A DNA stretch of 64,000 bases, taken from assembly GCA_038373865.1 (NCBI GenBank), contig JAXGGA010000033.1, positions 186,001 through 250,000 of the forward strand, in the 5' to 3' direction. Positions 34,600 to 46,310 of this stretch are shown here, piece after piece (positions within the stretch are counted from its first letter, which is position 1; the number at the start of each line of letters is the position of its first letter). A program made the translations under genes and the position numbers. Origin of the DNA: Uloborus plumipes. Taxonomy: Eukaryota; Arthropoda; Arachnida; Araneae; Uloboridae. The notes under the pieces are model-generated. The model had not been told where the DNA came from. It did no database searches and saw only the letters and a program-made list of their open reading frames with translations.

Positions 34600-35998
34600 G
34601 CGGTACCCGTGGTTAAAAGTTCATTTGTTAAATAATTGATATAGCAGAAGGAATGCCCTATTTTAGTTATAATTCAACTTTCATTCCTTCAAAGTATGAT
34701 ATAAAAATAAGCCAAAAGAGAAAATAAGAACAATTTTGTTGCTTACAGAAACCAACAGAAATCTTACCAAAGTTTAAAAAAGAAGAAGAAAGACTTCTTT
34801 CCTTACTTCAAAAACAAAATAATACATTTTCCGAAATGAAACACGCAATTTTTCGATATTTTTACAATTTACCGAGTTTTAATTTCTTAAAAACTGAAAA
34901 AATAAAAACGGACAAATATTTCAACAGTTGCATAACTCATTTTAATAAAGCTAGGAGTTTGGATTGCTACAAAAATAAATACATTTTGAAAATTATTAAG
35001 GGAAAAAGAACGAAACAAAAAAAGTAGAAAAACGTAACTATGGTAACAACATGAAAATCTAATTTCCGTTGTGATAAAATAATTCATTTTATTCTCCAGC
35101 TTAACCATTTTAGAATCGTTTGGCTTGCTTGGTAAGCCTTGAATTTCAGGGATTCTAAAACAATCATTATAGCTTTTCTAATGCTCGTAAAAACTTCTAA
35201 TTGATATTAGGTTGTGGTTAAAGATAGCATGTGAAATAACTTTAAAGGGTGACAGTTCGTTTTCTAATAAACTTAAATTTGGTGAGATAATTGTTATTCA
35301 TAATCTAGCTGAAATGCTTTGTCAAAACGGATTGTTAAAAGTCGATAATTTTACCTTACAAAGAGTCTACTTATCATGACCGCATGTTTAAGTCCATGAT
35401 AACCATGATGTAACCATGGTAACAACATGAAAGGCTAATTTTCGTTGTGATAAAATAATTCATTTTATCTTTATTTTCAAATTTTATTCTCGAGCTTAAC
35501 CATTTTAGAATCATTTGGCTTTCTTTGCTCAAGGTAAGCCTTGAATTTCCGGGATTCTAAAAACAATTATTACAGCTTTTCTAATGCTCGTAAAAACTTC
35601 TAATTGATAATAGGTTATGGTTAAAGATAGCATGTGAAATAGCTTTAAAGGATGACAGTTCGTTTCCTGATAAACTTAAATTTTGGTGAGATAATTTTTA
35701 TTCACAATCTAGCTGAAATGTTTTGTCAAAACGGATTGTTAAAAGTCTATCAATGTACTATTTTACCTTACAAAGTATCTACTTATTATGACCGCATGTT
35801 AGGCCTGAATTCAAGTGAAACACGGACGATCGCAACTCACCAATGCAATTGCAAATTCCTAAATTTGGATTCAATTGAAACGTTACAATCACTACGAGAT
35901 GCTATTCTATTGTAATTCGACTTCCAGTAGCGATTACAATTGCGATCGTCTCGAAGCGATTGCAATGGTGTTTCACTTGAATTCGGCCCTTAGTTCAA
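34600..35998 (-). mobile_element. reversed Helitron-like remnant with internal duplication
   Basis: The left end reads 'tatagcggtacccgtgg', the inverse of the Helitron 3' end type at 21833-21857. The body matches the inverse of 20290-20660 (gttgttaccatggttac, gaattattttatcaac). Two direct copies of about 370 bp (35030-35395 and 35397-35798) repeat 'ggtaacaacatgaaa ... gaccgcatgtt'. A Harbinger-like MITE interrupts the right side. There is no protein. Confidence 0.65.
35802..35989. mobile_element. 188-bp Harbinger-like MITE
   Basis: The ends GGCCTGAATTCAAGTGAAAC and (inverse) GGGCCGAATTCAAGTGAAAC are flanked by TTA (35799-35801, 35990-35992). The inside is rich in GCGATCG/CAATTGCGATC. Target size and ends fit PIF/Harbinger. 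Confidence 0.8.
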
Positions 35999-35999
35999 T

Positions 36000-37085
36000 T
36001 TTTAGAATAATTATGCTCCATATATTGCCAACACATAGTGATATTTCCATTGCAGCGATCCATACATAAATTGACAATTTTAGTCTTACACAGATAAGAT
36101 TCTCTAAAGCAAACCTATTATATTTGTTTTCATAGTGAAATGAGGGTTGCTACCATAATTTTGAAAACTTATTTCTAAACAATGAAACTTGCCCGAACTA
36201 AACACATTCTTTTTAAATTAAATTCTTTACGTAAACATCATTAAGATGTTACAGCAAGGAAAATATTGTGATTAAATCGAGAAGAAAATGTAATGTAAGA
36301 ATGAATATTAATCACGCTTCTGTTCCATGGAGCGAAATAAAATTGTTGTTGCATGTAAGAGAAGGAATTTGCATACTCAAAGTGCTGAGTGTAATTGTAT
36401 TTTTAGTTTGAAGCGCACGTAATTAGTCACCATTAGAAGCTGGTTTCAAACGAATCTCTGTAATCAGTTGAACAATAGGTTTTGCTTAATAATAATTTTA
36501 CTACAACCAAAAACTTAAGTGTAAATTGCTTAATGCCCATGAAGTTTAACAAAACTCAAAAATTGCATCTTGTGTCAAAAAGAGGAAACAATAGATTCTT
36601 CTATGCGATTATTTATCTTCATAAAATACTTAATAAGATTTCTTTAAGAGATAAATCCATTCAAATAATAAATGTCTTTTATAAATTTATGAAGTTTTAT
36701 ATGACCCAGAAACTACATTCAACTAACTATTAGTAGCCAATCAATTTCAAAAAAAATGTCAAAGAAATAAATCAACGTGAATGTTTTAATTTTCCTGGAA
36801 AAATAAAGTGCATGTTGTTATTTTCTTTTTTAAGTTTAAAAAGTAAAACACTTGACTCTTCTGGGGAATAATTAGTAAGAATTCCTTTGCTCTTATAGTT
36901 CAAATCGCCAAAAAAGAGAAAAAGCTTTTTCACTTCTTTCGAGTGATACACATTTTTAATTCTGTTAAAAACTAAAACTTCAATTTACCAAACATTAGAA
37001 TAGAAGTTTTTTTAACCCTAAATTATTTACAGATAAAGTGATCATTCTAAGTTAGTCAAAGAGATAGCAACGGCGAAAGAACAAC
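36000..37085. other. no recognised gene
   Basis: AT-rich DNA. An 83-codon plus-strand frame (36482-36733) is lysine/asparagine-rich, has no motif, and is probably chance. Confidence 0.45.
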
Positions 37086-37348
37086 CATTTAAGAACGTCT
37101 GTCTCCTTAATATATCTATCCCTATGCTCTTCTGAGGAGCATGCCTCGAGTCTGGCAAACCGAGAGTGGTTGCGTTTTTTTTTTTCTTTGCGCAACACCC
37201 ATTTACTGGAAAATCAATGCTTATTAAGTCATTTTTTTGGGCAATTTCACGTCAAATCATCAAAAAAATGTTTTTGACCTCACCATTTCCAATTTTAACA
37301 AAAATTGGTGTGAAGGTTGCATATGATAAGTAATACTGCCAAAATTTA

Positions 37349-37492
37349 GGGCCCTGCTCCACATCAGTGTAAAACGCGACCGAAACCGAAGGCAGAAACC
37401 GAAAATCCGTGTACTTTCCATAGGAACACCATTTAATCCATTTTACGTTTCTGCTTTATTTTTCTGCTTTACGTCAATGTGGAGCAGAGCCC
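37349..37492. mobile_element. 144-bp Harbinger/Tourist-like MITE (copy 2)
   Basis: It is the reverse-orientation partner of 25533-25676, the same length, starting GGGCCCTGCTCCACATCAGT. TTA lies on both sides (37346-37348, 37493-37495). Confidence 0.87.
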
Positions 37493-37671
37493 TTAGATTT
37501 CCACTTCAAAAATTTTACGAAACATAGAGCTGTTAAAAAAAAAAAAAAGCAAAAGTGTTCTTATAAAACTTCTTTTCGAATTATATTAGAATAAAAATTT
37601 GCCATTACAAAAACCATCGTGACGGCAAGAAATAAAGTTTTCCATCGATATATTACATGACATCCCAAGTA

Positions 37672-37772
37672 GCACACGTCGTTTTTTAAAGGTTGTAAAA
37701 TGGTTATTAACATTGTAACAACCACTTAAAAATGTTTATAAAACGTTTAAAGGTTATTTGTGCTACCTGGGA
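37672..37772. mobile_element. ~100-bp palindromic MITE, CCCAAGTAGCA ends
   Basis: It starts ATCCCAAGTAGCACA and ends TGTGCTACCTGGGAT, with inner inverted 'aaaggtt'/'aacgttt' blocks. The outermost bases match the CATCGG-rich MITEs (CCCAAGTAGCAT), though the bodies differ. Confidence 0.65.
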
Positions 37773-37974
37773 TACTTACCACAGGTTTAAGTTTCTAATT
37801 TCCGAAAATAACTTAAAAAATCACTATTTTTACTAGAAAAATGTGACGCACAATGAAAAACGCAACCACTCTCATCTGACCCCGCATGCTGCTTGGAAGA
37901 GCATAGGGAAAGATAGATTAAAGAGCCAGACGTCTTAAAATAATTACTCGATAACGTTGCTAGCTCTCATACTA

Positions 37975-38148
37975 CAGTCGACGCTCGATAACGACAGTCT
38001 CCGTCCTACAGAAAACGGTCTTTATAACGAGTGGTCGCTATAAGAGGTAGAACATAGAGTATATTGGGATACAGTTGGGGGTTTTCTCACTGGTCGTTAT
38101 ATTAGGATGGTCTTTATAACGTGTGGTCGTTATAACGAGCGTCGACTG
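37975..38148. mobile_element. pogo/Tigger-like MITE (copy 2, inverted)
   Basis: 174 bp, the reverse orientation of copy 1, with TA at 37973-37974 and 38149-38150. It is highly similar to copy 1 along its length. Confidence 0.87.
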
Positions 38149-38221
38149 TATTACCATTACCCGATTAGCCGCGGAATAGGGTTGCACCGTAATCGTGAAT
38201 AATCGAATACCGCGGATAATA

Positions 38222-38301
38222 CAGTCGACGCTCGTTATAACGACCACACGTAAGACCGTTTTCTGTAGGACGGAGACGGTCGTTATATCGAGCGTCGACT
38301 G
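38222..38301. mobile_element. pogo/Tigger-like MITE (copy 3, internally deleted)
   Basis: 80 bp with both ends intact (CAGTCGACGCTCGTTATAAC and inverse) and TA flanks (38220-38221, 38302-38303). It lacks about 95 bp of the middle and lies only 73 bp from copy 2. Confidence 0.87.
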
Positions 38302-38303
38302 TA

Positions 38304-39890
38304 TTTTATTTTTAGCGGCTTAAAGATCCCACAATTTTACAAATTCACAATTATCGGCTCGAAATAATGAAAATAATAATTACAACTTAAAAATTTCGAT
38401 GATTAGTGGTGGTTTAGATTAAACCTCTAACCAATACCGTCTTTATGCGTCGCATCTACCCAATATGAGGAACAACATCCCCTCCCCTCCCGACAGAAAA
38501 TATTTGAAGCGGTAAAGCAAAACAGAACTAACATCATTTAATGGTGCAGCAATTTATGTTTTAAAAGACATATCGTACTTAGTGGTGAGCTAAGTTAAAA
38601 CTGTTAGCATATCAACTATTATTACAAAGAGCTTTTCAAAGTACGAAATGAAAATTACTGGTCGTAAGTTTTAAAAGCATTTTATGCATTTTAGTTTTGT
38701 CAAAAGCAACTGCATCTCTTAAGAGCAGAAATACAGGATAATATTGTTTAGCTTACTAGTATGACATGTTATAAACACACTCGGCCGCTTATTCAAAGTT
38801 TTATTCAGAATGGATAAATTTTCGAACGAAATTTGAATAACCATTTATTTAGATGATGTTATTAACGGATAGTGTCTGCAGTAAACTGAACCGATTGAAT
38901 AATTTAAATCTATTAGTCGCTACTGAAAGCTACCATTATTTCGAATCTGTCGACGTTGCTGAATTATTATAAAATCAGAATCAAGTCTTCTAAAAATATA
39001 ATCATCTTCCTAAAAATGAATCAGTATTATTAAAAACAAAACTGATTTTTTTTTTAAATTGATCTTGGTATCCTCTGTCAAGAATTCGATTTTTGCCCCA
39101 TTTATTTGCATGTAAATATTTCTAAAACCGATTATTTGCTTTTATAATATTTTGCTTTTTAAATGAATCATTGGGAAAATTATATTTTTATTTTAGAAGA
39201 CAATACATTAACAACTATACACTGTACAAAATAATGTCTGCCTTTAATTACCAAAAGTCAAAAAAAAAAAAAAACTATTGTTTGCTTCAGCCCAATATGT
39301 GATTCATTAAAACTATTAAAAAAGTTACACTAGAAAAACAAAACTTGGAAAAATTAAAAGTTATGTTTTGGTAATTATAGGGAACAATGGAAACCATGTC
39401 AGAAAGCAGTGGTCTAATAAAAATTAATTACACAACAAAGATATTAAAAGGAAGAAAAATGTTTGCTAATGTTACGTGAAAAATTTATGCTCCTATTCGG
39501 TGAACATGAATATGTTCTTTTCCAGTTAGAAAGTCAACGTAAATCATTATTAGGAAAGTCTGAAAGTTGTTTCTGCTTTTGTTTCATTAATTTATCGATT
39601 GTAATTTGTTTCGTTGATGCACTCTATTCCATAAGATTTTTTTTCGGAAGAAAAGGAAAACATATTTTCAGTTCAAGATGAAATGATAATTTCTGTCTTA
39701 TGGAAATAACGATACACGCAAACTTTCAATTAAGGAGTGGTGAGTTAAAAATGTTTTAAATAATGGCAATTTGTTTAAATATAGAGGTATGTTTTCGTCA
39801 CATTTTTGAAAATTGTTTTTCTCTTCAATTTTAAATTTTGTTATTTTGGTATTATAAGGTAGTCGAGTCAAGTTAGTCTTGCAATAGACG
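38304..39890. other. no recognised gene
   Basis: AT-rich DNA with scattered short frames. The longest, 72 codons near 39463, is phenylalanine-rich with no family signal. Confidence 0.45.
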
Positions 39891-40191
39891 TTTTAACCCT
39901 TTCAGACGGAATTTTGAAAAAAGTGCGTCAATTTTTTTTTCCTTTAAACCACAGCAACATAACATACCCAGGATCAATCACACTAAATTTCAAGATTTTT
40001 TGATAATAAATAAAAAATTTATGACTTGTCCGGTATACCGGACATTCCGTCTCAAGTGCTGCAGGACACGTTATTACAAAAAGAAGTAAATTCTTGTTTG
40101 AATCCTTACTTTTAAAAAATTTCAAGGTGTAATTTTGTAAAATAAATGAGGAAATAAACCATAAAAGAGAAAACAATTACTTACCAAAATT

Positions 40192-40197
40192 TTTATT
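40192..40197 (-). promoter_or_regulatory. polyadenylation signal AATAAA
   Basis: AATAAA on the minus strand about 43 nt past the transposase stop codon and inside the element. Position and motif fit cleavage and polyadenylation. Confidence 0.6.
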
Positions 40198-40239
40198 GGT
40201 TTTTCTTGGGAAAAAAAAAAGAATTTAAGTGGAAAAACA

Positions 40240-43200
40240 TTACTTTCTTTCGTGATACGCCTTGAAACAATTGCGACCACGTTTCAAACACAAATGCACA
40301 TTGCATTTTAAACAAACAATATTTGTTTTGAAGTGGCAAGCATCATTTTTACATCTTGTTTCATTCTTATTATTGTCGTGATCAAGCATGTGATCACATT
40401 GATCTGACCTGACTTCGTTCATCGGGTGAACTTCTGTAAATGGCTTTTTTGCCAAATGCGGTGATGCCGGTGGAGTGGATGTTGGAGGTCTTCCTCTCTT
40501 TTTTTCTTGACGAGGCATCCCTTTCTTTAATAAACACTCTGAAATTTCCATTCGGAAGTGTAGAAGGTCCAGAATTTCTCTTTCTGGTGTAAGAAGCATC
40601 TTCTGGTCCTTTTTATACTCTAACCAGCTGTTACAGATGGCCAAGTCGACAGCATGGAATATCATTCGGAGGGTCCATTTTCTTGATTTGATAAAAATTC
40701 GGTAAAAAGAAAGAAGCTGATCCGTCAGATCAACTCCTCCCATACCTAAATTATAGCGCTTCACTACTTCTGGACGCTGGATATTTATGTAGGATTTATT
40801 TTCTTTATCCCACCTTTTCACGACATCTTCCTTGCCCACACCAATAAAATTAGATGCCAGCACAACATTCCTGTTATCAGCCCATTTCACCATTACAACA
40901 TCTTCATTTGAAGAAGTAATTTCTTCGGACGTTCCTCGTTTTTCTTTATTTGGGGTTTTATCAATAGAGAACGGCACTTTTCCAAACCGATTTAATCTTG
41001 CAGTACCTGCTGCGTTTATGCCTTTATCCTTCAAAATTCTCAAGAGGTGATAAGAATTGAAAAAAATATCGAAGTACAATTCATACCCCCGATATTCCAG
41101 ACGCTGACACAGTTGCAGCACTATAGCAGTACCAAATCCATATGCTTTTTTCACCTCATTATCTACTTCAGTAGACTTCCCTTGGTAACGACAAAAGTCG
41201 TAAAGCAACCCAGAAGCTCCACATAATGCATATATTTTAACACCCCAAGGGGTTGGTTTATTTTTTATATATTGTTTTACATTTAGTTTCCCCCTAAATG
41301 GAACAATTTGCTCGTCGATACAAGTGACGTGTTCGACATTAAGATTTAAGCAGTGTTCGCGAATGGAATTAAATATTGGCCGCACTTTTGCAAACCTGTC
41401 AGAATTTGAATCAATCAAGGAAGCATCAACAAGATGCAAATTTGTTCTTAGCTGAAAAAACCTGTCGACCGTCATATGTGCACGAATACCGAACAATGTA
41501 TTCCAGTACATTCTCACCCTTGGAAACTTAAGTGTCCCCATTAACACGTGCAGGCCAAATAACGTTTTTAGCTCTTCACATGAAGTAGGTGAAAATTTTG
41601 TGCCTTTTTGTAAAGCGTACATGTTGGTATATTGCACCATTTGAGTGAACAAATCATCGGTGATATACTTTGAAAAATAGCTTAATGCACTTTGTTTTTC
41701 AACATTTTCTTTTGCAATACTACCTTCAAAAGGTATTGGAACAAACTCACTTTTTTTAAACTTCCACTTTGGTTTTTCTGGGGGAACGATAATCTCAGAT
41801 GCACCAATTCCTGCTGGAGTTTCTTGCATTAAGTTTGTTTCATCACCAATATCCTCCAAAATTTCATCTTTTTCAACGGTCGATGAATGCAATATATCAG
41901 CTCCTAAAATAAAATATCAAAACTAAGCAAAAAAAATATATATATAATAAATTAACACACAATAATCAGAGTCAGATTTGATGTAACACTAAGCCGAGGA
42001 CTAAGAAGTAAAAAACTTCCGCCCCCTCCTTTGTTCTCATCTTATCTTTGCCCTTTGACTGATACCTGGTTTCTTTCTTGTGAATTATTTAATGCAAAAG
42101 TAAGTTGAACAAATGATGTAAATAACAACATTTAAAAATGGGCACATTTAATACACACGGTGAAAAAATCCTCGCAAAATATAAAATTTTGTATTTTCCT
42201 GCCTCTCGTTTTGGCCATCCTGTATTCGCAGGTGATTACTTGAGCTTAAATAATCAAATTTCTTTACATTAAAAAATATCCTTGTTAAATTTAAATTAAA
42301 TTTTCCAGCAATTATGAATTTGCCACCCGATGCAAATTCAAAATCTTGCCTATTTGTGAATCTGATAATGCTTCTGAGTAATAAAGTAATGCTGTGCAAT
42401 AATAACTGTATAAACCAAATTAATATCATAACAAACCAGTTTCATATAAATTATGACACACTTGACACACATGCTGATAACCTTGATACACATGCTGATA
42501 AACTTGACACACATGCTGATGCAATGCAGTCTAAAAGAGATAAGTATTGAAGATTAAATGTTCGCAAAGAAATAATGCAAATGTATGCAGTTTACGATTA
42601 TCTATCAGTCACCGCTAATAATATCGCTGACCCAATTTAACTCTTTATTTTAAATGTAGCAAAGTGTTTCATTAATATCAGATAAGGTGTTTCAAGCATT
42701 CCTAGGAAAACTCTGAAGTCTTAGGAACTAGGAAAAAATTATGCATCAGTCAAATTGTTTCTCGAAGTTTTATAGGAAGATTCGGTGTGAAATTCTTTCT
42801 GAATAATTCTTGTTCTCAAAGAAGTGGTTGACAAATTATTTTTTTTACCAAACAACCTGCTGCTGAGAACTTGTAATATGATACATTGTGAAAGATCAAC
42901 TCCTAAAAAAAGGTAAAAACTAAAAAGGAAAAAAAATATGTATACAAGACACTTTTTCAAAACTTACCTATTCTGCATATCTGTTTCTGCTTGTTATCAT
43001 TTGTGCAAATTTCATCATCCTCACTCAAATCAGATACATCACTGTTGTTCAGAATACTGAAAATGACTTTTTCATCATCAGGATCTCCAAGGTTTAAATG
43101 TCGAGGTCGAGCTAGAAAAAGAAATTTTTTGAGACATTTTTGGATAGTCAAAGCAGAATCACACGACAAAAAATAAATAAATACATAAATAAATATATGA

Positions 43201-43555
43201 ATAAAACGAAAATTCTAACAATACTTTAAGTCAGCAATAAATAAATCAAAATACTTCTGAAAAACTGCATAAAATATGGCGATTCATAGCTATCAAGTGT
43301 CTCTTGTATGCGTAAGCTCAGGCTCAAACAGTAGTGCAGTGCGGACAACCATTGAGACTGAATGTCCGGTATAGCGGACAAGGTTTTAATCCTTCTCATT
43401 TTATAGTAAATTTCGATTCAAATTAAAGCTGTTATGTATTTATTATATCCTCATACACTATTTATTGAAAATATGTTCTAAAAATTGCATTAAATTCACA
43501 ATTATTATGAAAAATATAAATGTTTTTACTACTCACTTTTTCGTGACGAAGCCAT
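40240..43555 (-). CDS. piggyBac transposase, three exons, 608 aa
   Basis: It encodes a DDE-type transposase that cuts at TTAA. My model has three exons: exon 1 43537-43555 (ATG, MASSRK), exon 2 42968-43111, exon 3 40240-41903. Donors GTGAGT and GTAAGT, acceptors TTTTTCTAG and ATTTTAG, and phases (1,1) all agree and keep the frame. The long frame in exon 3 opens with TTG at 41892, so upstream exons are needed for an ATG. Exon 2 is acidic (SDLSEDDE), as in piggyBac N-termini. In the 608-residue numbering the catalytic aspartates are D251 (CIDEQIVPFRG), D333 (YFDIFFNS) and D446 with D449 (GGVDLTDQ), with spacing close to the classic 268/346/447 set. A basic linker (KKRGRPP) precedes a C-terminal cysteine-rich finger (CKNDACH ... 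CLKC ... LCLKRGRNCF). Length is normal. The splice model itself is untested. Confidence 0.9.
42461..42523 (+). repeat. 21-bp minisatellite, 3 copies, in intron 2
   Basis: The unit 'cttgacacacatgctgataa' plus one base is repeated three times with few changes. It lies in the second intron of the piggyBac gene and on the plus strand reads LDTHADN/K heptads, probably by chance. Confidence 0.85.
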
Positions 43556-43829
43556 CGTTGCAAAAATGTCAACAAATGAATATTGATGCCAACTTCTTTC
43601 TGAAAACTTTTAGCAGAGATAACAGATAAAGTTCTAGAGAGTCAATTAAAATAAATTTTATAACCACAGCTTGAAAATTACAGACGCTACGTGCGGTTGA
43701 AGTTGATGTCCGGTATACCGGACACCACGTCTGAAAGGGTTAATAACATGTGGTACTGTACAAAGCAGTGGTTCACAACCAGGGTGTGGTTGCGATATAC
43801 CCTTCTAGTCTCCAAGGAGACTAGAATGT

Positions 43830-44256
43830 AAATAGTATGTAGAAAATAATTTTTCTATTAAGGAAGGAAAAATCTTCCCTTCAAAGTTACGATAGACCCC
43901 AGAGGGTACATACTGTTTTTACTAAATTTTTTTTCTGCCTACGATATATTATTTAAAAAGACATTTTATAAGAAGAAATAAAATCAGCAATTAACATAAA
44001 CTGGGAAGCTGGGAATAACTTTGTAAACTTAGTTTCTTTTCTTGAGATTGTGAACGATGTCATTTTTGATTAAGATCATATTAAAACTGCTACATCACAC
44101 ACTTTACAATGGTTATGTGCTGCAATCTGTTAATAACGAATTGAGACAATACCAAGGTACTAATTGAACACTATTATTTGGTTGAAATGTTCATTTTGGG
44201 GAAATTCAGACCCTTTTTTGGACCGTGCCCAAAAAAGGACGCTAGGCATTAATGGG
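43830..44256. mobile_element. internal-deletion derivative of the 54653-56443 piggyBac element
   Basis: 43859-43998 matches 54768-54920 (aaatcttccct ... gagggtacata ... cataaactgggaag). The sequence then jumps directly to a match with about 56195-56443, ending GGACGCTAGGCATTAATGGG. The whole coding middle is absent. The left end is eroded, and the right flank reads ATAA rather than TTAA. It is a MITE made by internal deletion. Confidence 0.8.
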
Positions 44257-44369
44257 ATAAGTAGTAAATTGAGCAATCCAACGTAAGTAGTGCACACCAG
44301 AATATATTCTATAAGTTTTAACACTCTCTTTAAACACTATCAAAGTGACTTAAAGGATACCCTCATATA

Positions 44370-44650
44370 AAAGTACTGTAACGGGTAAATAAGACGGCCC
44401 GTTAAGCGACAATCACAGAATGTCACTGTACCGTCATTCACGTGCAGCAGCAACTAACGAATGTCAGTCATAGGTGACGTTGCAGTAACGTCTTCATAAT
44501 GTCACAAAGTTCCCGACTACAAATTAATTGTTGAAGTGACGGCGCACGGACATTGTCACAAATTTGCCATAGTATGGCTTCGGTAACGCTTTAAAATTAT
44601 GTTGCAGTAACGTCTCTAGAACTTTGCTGAGCTATGCTGTGCTGTCAGGA
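44370..44650. other. GC-richer unexplained segment, 'gttgcagtaacgtct' twice
   Basis: This stretch is more GC-rich than its neighbours. It is full of GTAACG, GTGACG and TGTCAC-like hexamers, and 'gttgcagtaacgtct' recurs about 120 bp apart (near 44482 and 44602). There is no frame and no recognised ends. Confidence 0.4.
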
Positions 44651-46055
44651 GCATTAAAGAAGTTCTGAGTAATTTGTGTTTATTTTGTTTTGTTTTTATG
44701 AATGATTTAAATGACTGGAGCATTGCAGACTTAGAAGTCCTGCATATGACATAAAAACATATTTTAAATGCACAATGTGAATTTTATCACAAAAGACTTA
44801 GCACCAGAAAATGAAAAATTAGGGTTTGATGAAAAATAAATAAATAAAAAAACTATATTATATGCATATGTATGAATATAAATATAATTCGTTATTTTAC
44901 ATTTGTGTTTCATAATATAGATAAAGGAAAATAAATAAAAGTAATATTTGCGCATTTTCCCCCTTCAGATATTTTTTTAAAGAATAATTATAACTGTTGC
45001 ATAAAGTTAAATTGTCTTTTCAATGTTTTTTTTTTTTTTGAAGAAGCTTGTTATTAAAAGAACAAAAAAGGAAAATAAAAAGGACTTTTAAGCAGAAAAA
45101 TATCCATAAATAAATATTAAATGAGGTTTTGATGAAAGCATTACTTAGGATTAAGCAAAATAAATCAAATTTTTTTTTTTCTGGGAAACTTTTCTCTTAA
45201 GTCACATTTGTTTTTGACTTCTTTGCATCTGATAATTTTCAACTTCTTTCAAACTTTCACAATTCTTTTAAACAAATACTTTCTTTTCTTTTATTTCCTT
45301 CTTTTTCTTTTTTTCTGAAATGTCATATTTTTTGTTAACAATAATTAATAAAAAGTGATTAAGAGAAAAAACTGTTGCTCTTTTAGAGTGGAATTTATTG
45401 TTTTAACATCTACTTCAATTGCTCTTTCTTTTAAAATTAAGTGCTTTTTTATGGCATGTTTTTTTGTATGTTGCAAAACTAAGTAGCTAAGAAGAATTCG
45501 TTTTAATAAAGTGTTTTGGTTAAGCTATATCCTTCTTTATACATTTATTTCAAACTTCTCACGTATTTCCTTCTCCGAAAAAAGTAAAAGTACAATGCAT
45601 TTGTCTTGTTTTTTCGACACAGTAATAGAGCCAATAAAGAATGAACAATAACTTGATTGTTATTTTTAAATAGTTTTCAACTCATAAAAATAACTATTTG
45701 TTTATACTAAACTATGTATACTCTATAGTTGGAGCTATTTCAGGCATTAACAATATTCCAATACATATTATATTTAAGTCGTGCGCAAAGAATTGCCAAC
45801 ATTTTGAAACATAATTTCAGAAGATAAGTCTTATTTTTCAAAGTAAAAAAAAGATGAGAATTATTTGTGTCAATTTCAGTTGTGCTCGTTATTTTTGAGT
45901 AGAATAAATGCTTAAAGTAAAAGTCACTACTTCTTTGAAGATTTAAAATTTTCTTTATTTCAAATTATTGAACATTTAGTATGGTGGATGATTTTACTTA
46001 AAGAAAAACATGAACTTGGACCAGTTATGCTATGTATCTTTTAAACCAAAAACAA
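44651..46055. other. no recognised gene
   Basis: AT-rich DNA with many homopolymer T/A runs and nothing supportable. Confidence 0.45.
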
Positions 46056-46059
46056 ACAT

Positions 46060-46310
46060 TTACTGCCATGCAAGTTTTCTGACGGTTCCTAATTTTTTTC
46101 CGAGACGAAACTGACTTTTATTGGAAAATTTTCTAAATTCTTCAGAAATATTCCTTCATGATTTCAGAAAAACTATTGACTTTTAGTGGAAAACTTCCCT
46201 GTCTTTTTTCGGATATGTTATTTGCGGAAATCATGCACATTAGCTGACCATTATTTTCCAGAAACTTTTCTGAATCCTTTGTGCATTGTAAATCAGTCCT
46301 CTCTTTATAA
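46060..46310 (-). repeat. dispersed repeat shared with 33755-33985
   Basis: On the minus strand it reads 'caatgcacaaaggattcagaaaagtt ... gtcagctaatgtgc ... ccactaaaagtcaat', given here in parts. The order matches 33755-33985. Short frames in the two copies show partly similar peptides (CTKxSExF ... QLMC), which follows from the DNA repeat. Confidence 0.6.

Larger units (their letters stand above)
37091..37938. mobile_element. foldback element with nested MITEs (tentative)
   Basis: Imperfect inverted arms of about 80 bp (37091-37174 and 37858-37938) share 'ccctatgctcttc', 'agcatgc' and 'gagagtggttgcg'. Between them lie one GGGCAATTTCACGTCAAATC end (37239 onward) without a partner, the Harbinger-like MITE (37349-37492) and a short palindromic element (37672-37772). 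The outer boundaries are uncertain. Confidence 0.5.
39897..43739 (-). mobile_element. complete piggyBac-family element (3.84 kb)
   Basis: 12-bp perfect inverted ends CCCTTTCAGACG are flanked by TTAA at 39893-39896 and 43740-43743, the hallmark of piggyBac insertion. A palindrome TGTCCGGTATACCGGACA lies near each end (40027-40044 and 43707-43724), with a one-base variant at 43363-43380. It encodes one spliced transposase on the minus strand. Ends, target duplication and reading frame are intact, so it may still be mobile. Confidence 0.93.

Noticed and set aside
42314..42550. Plus-strand frame with LDTHAD heptads suggesting a coiled-coil protein
   Set aside because: It lies antisense in the piggyBac intron, and the heptads come from a three-copy 21-bp minisatellite.
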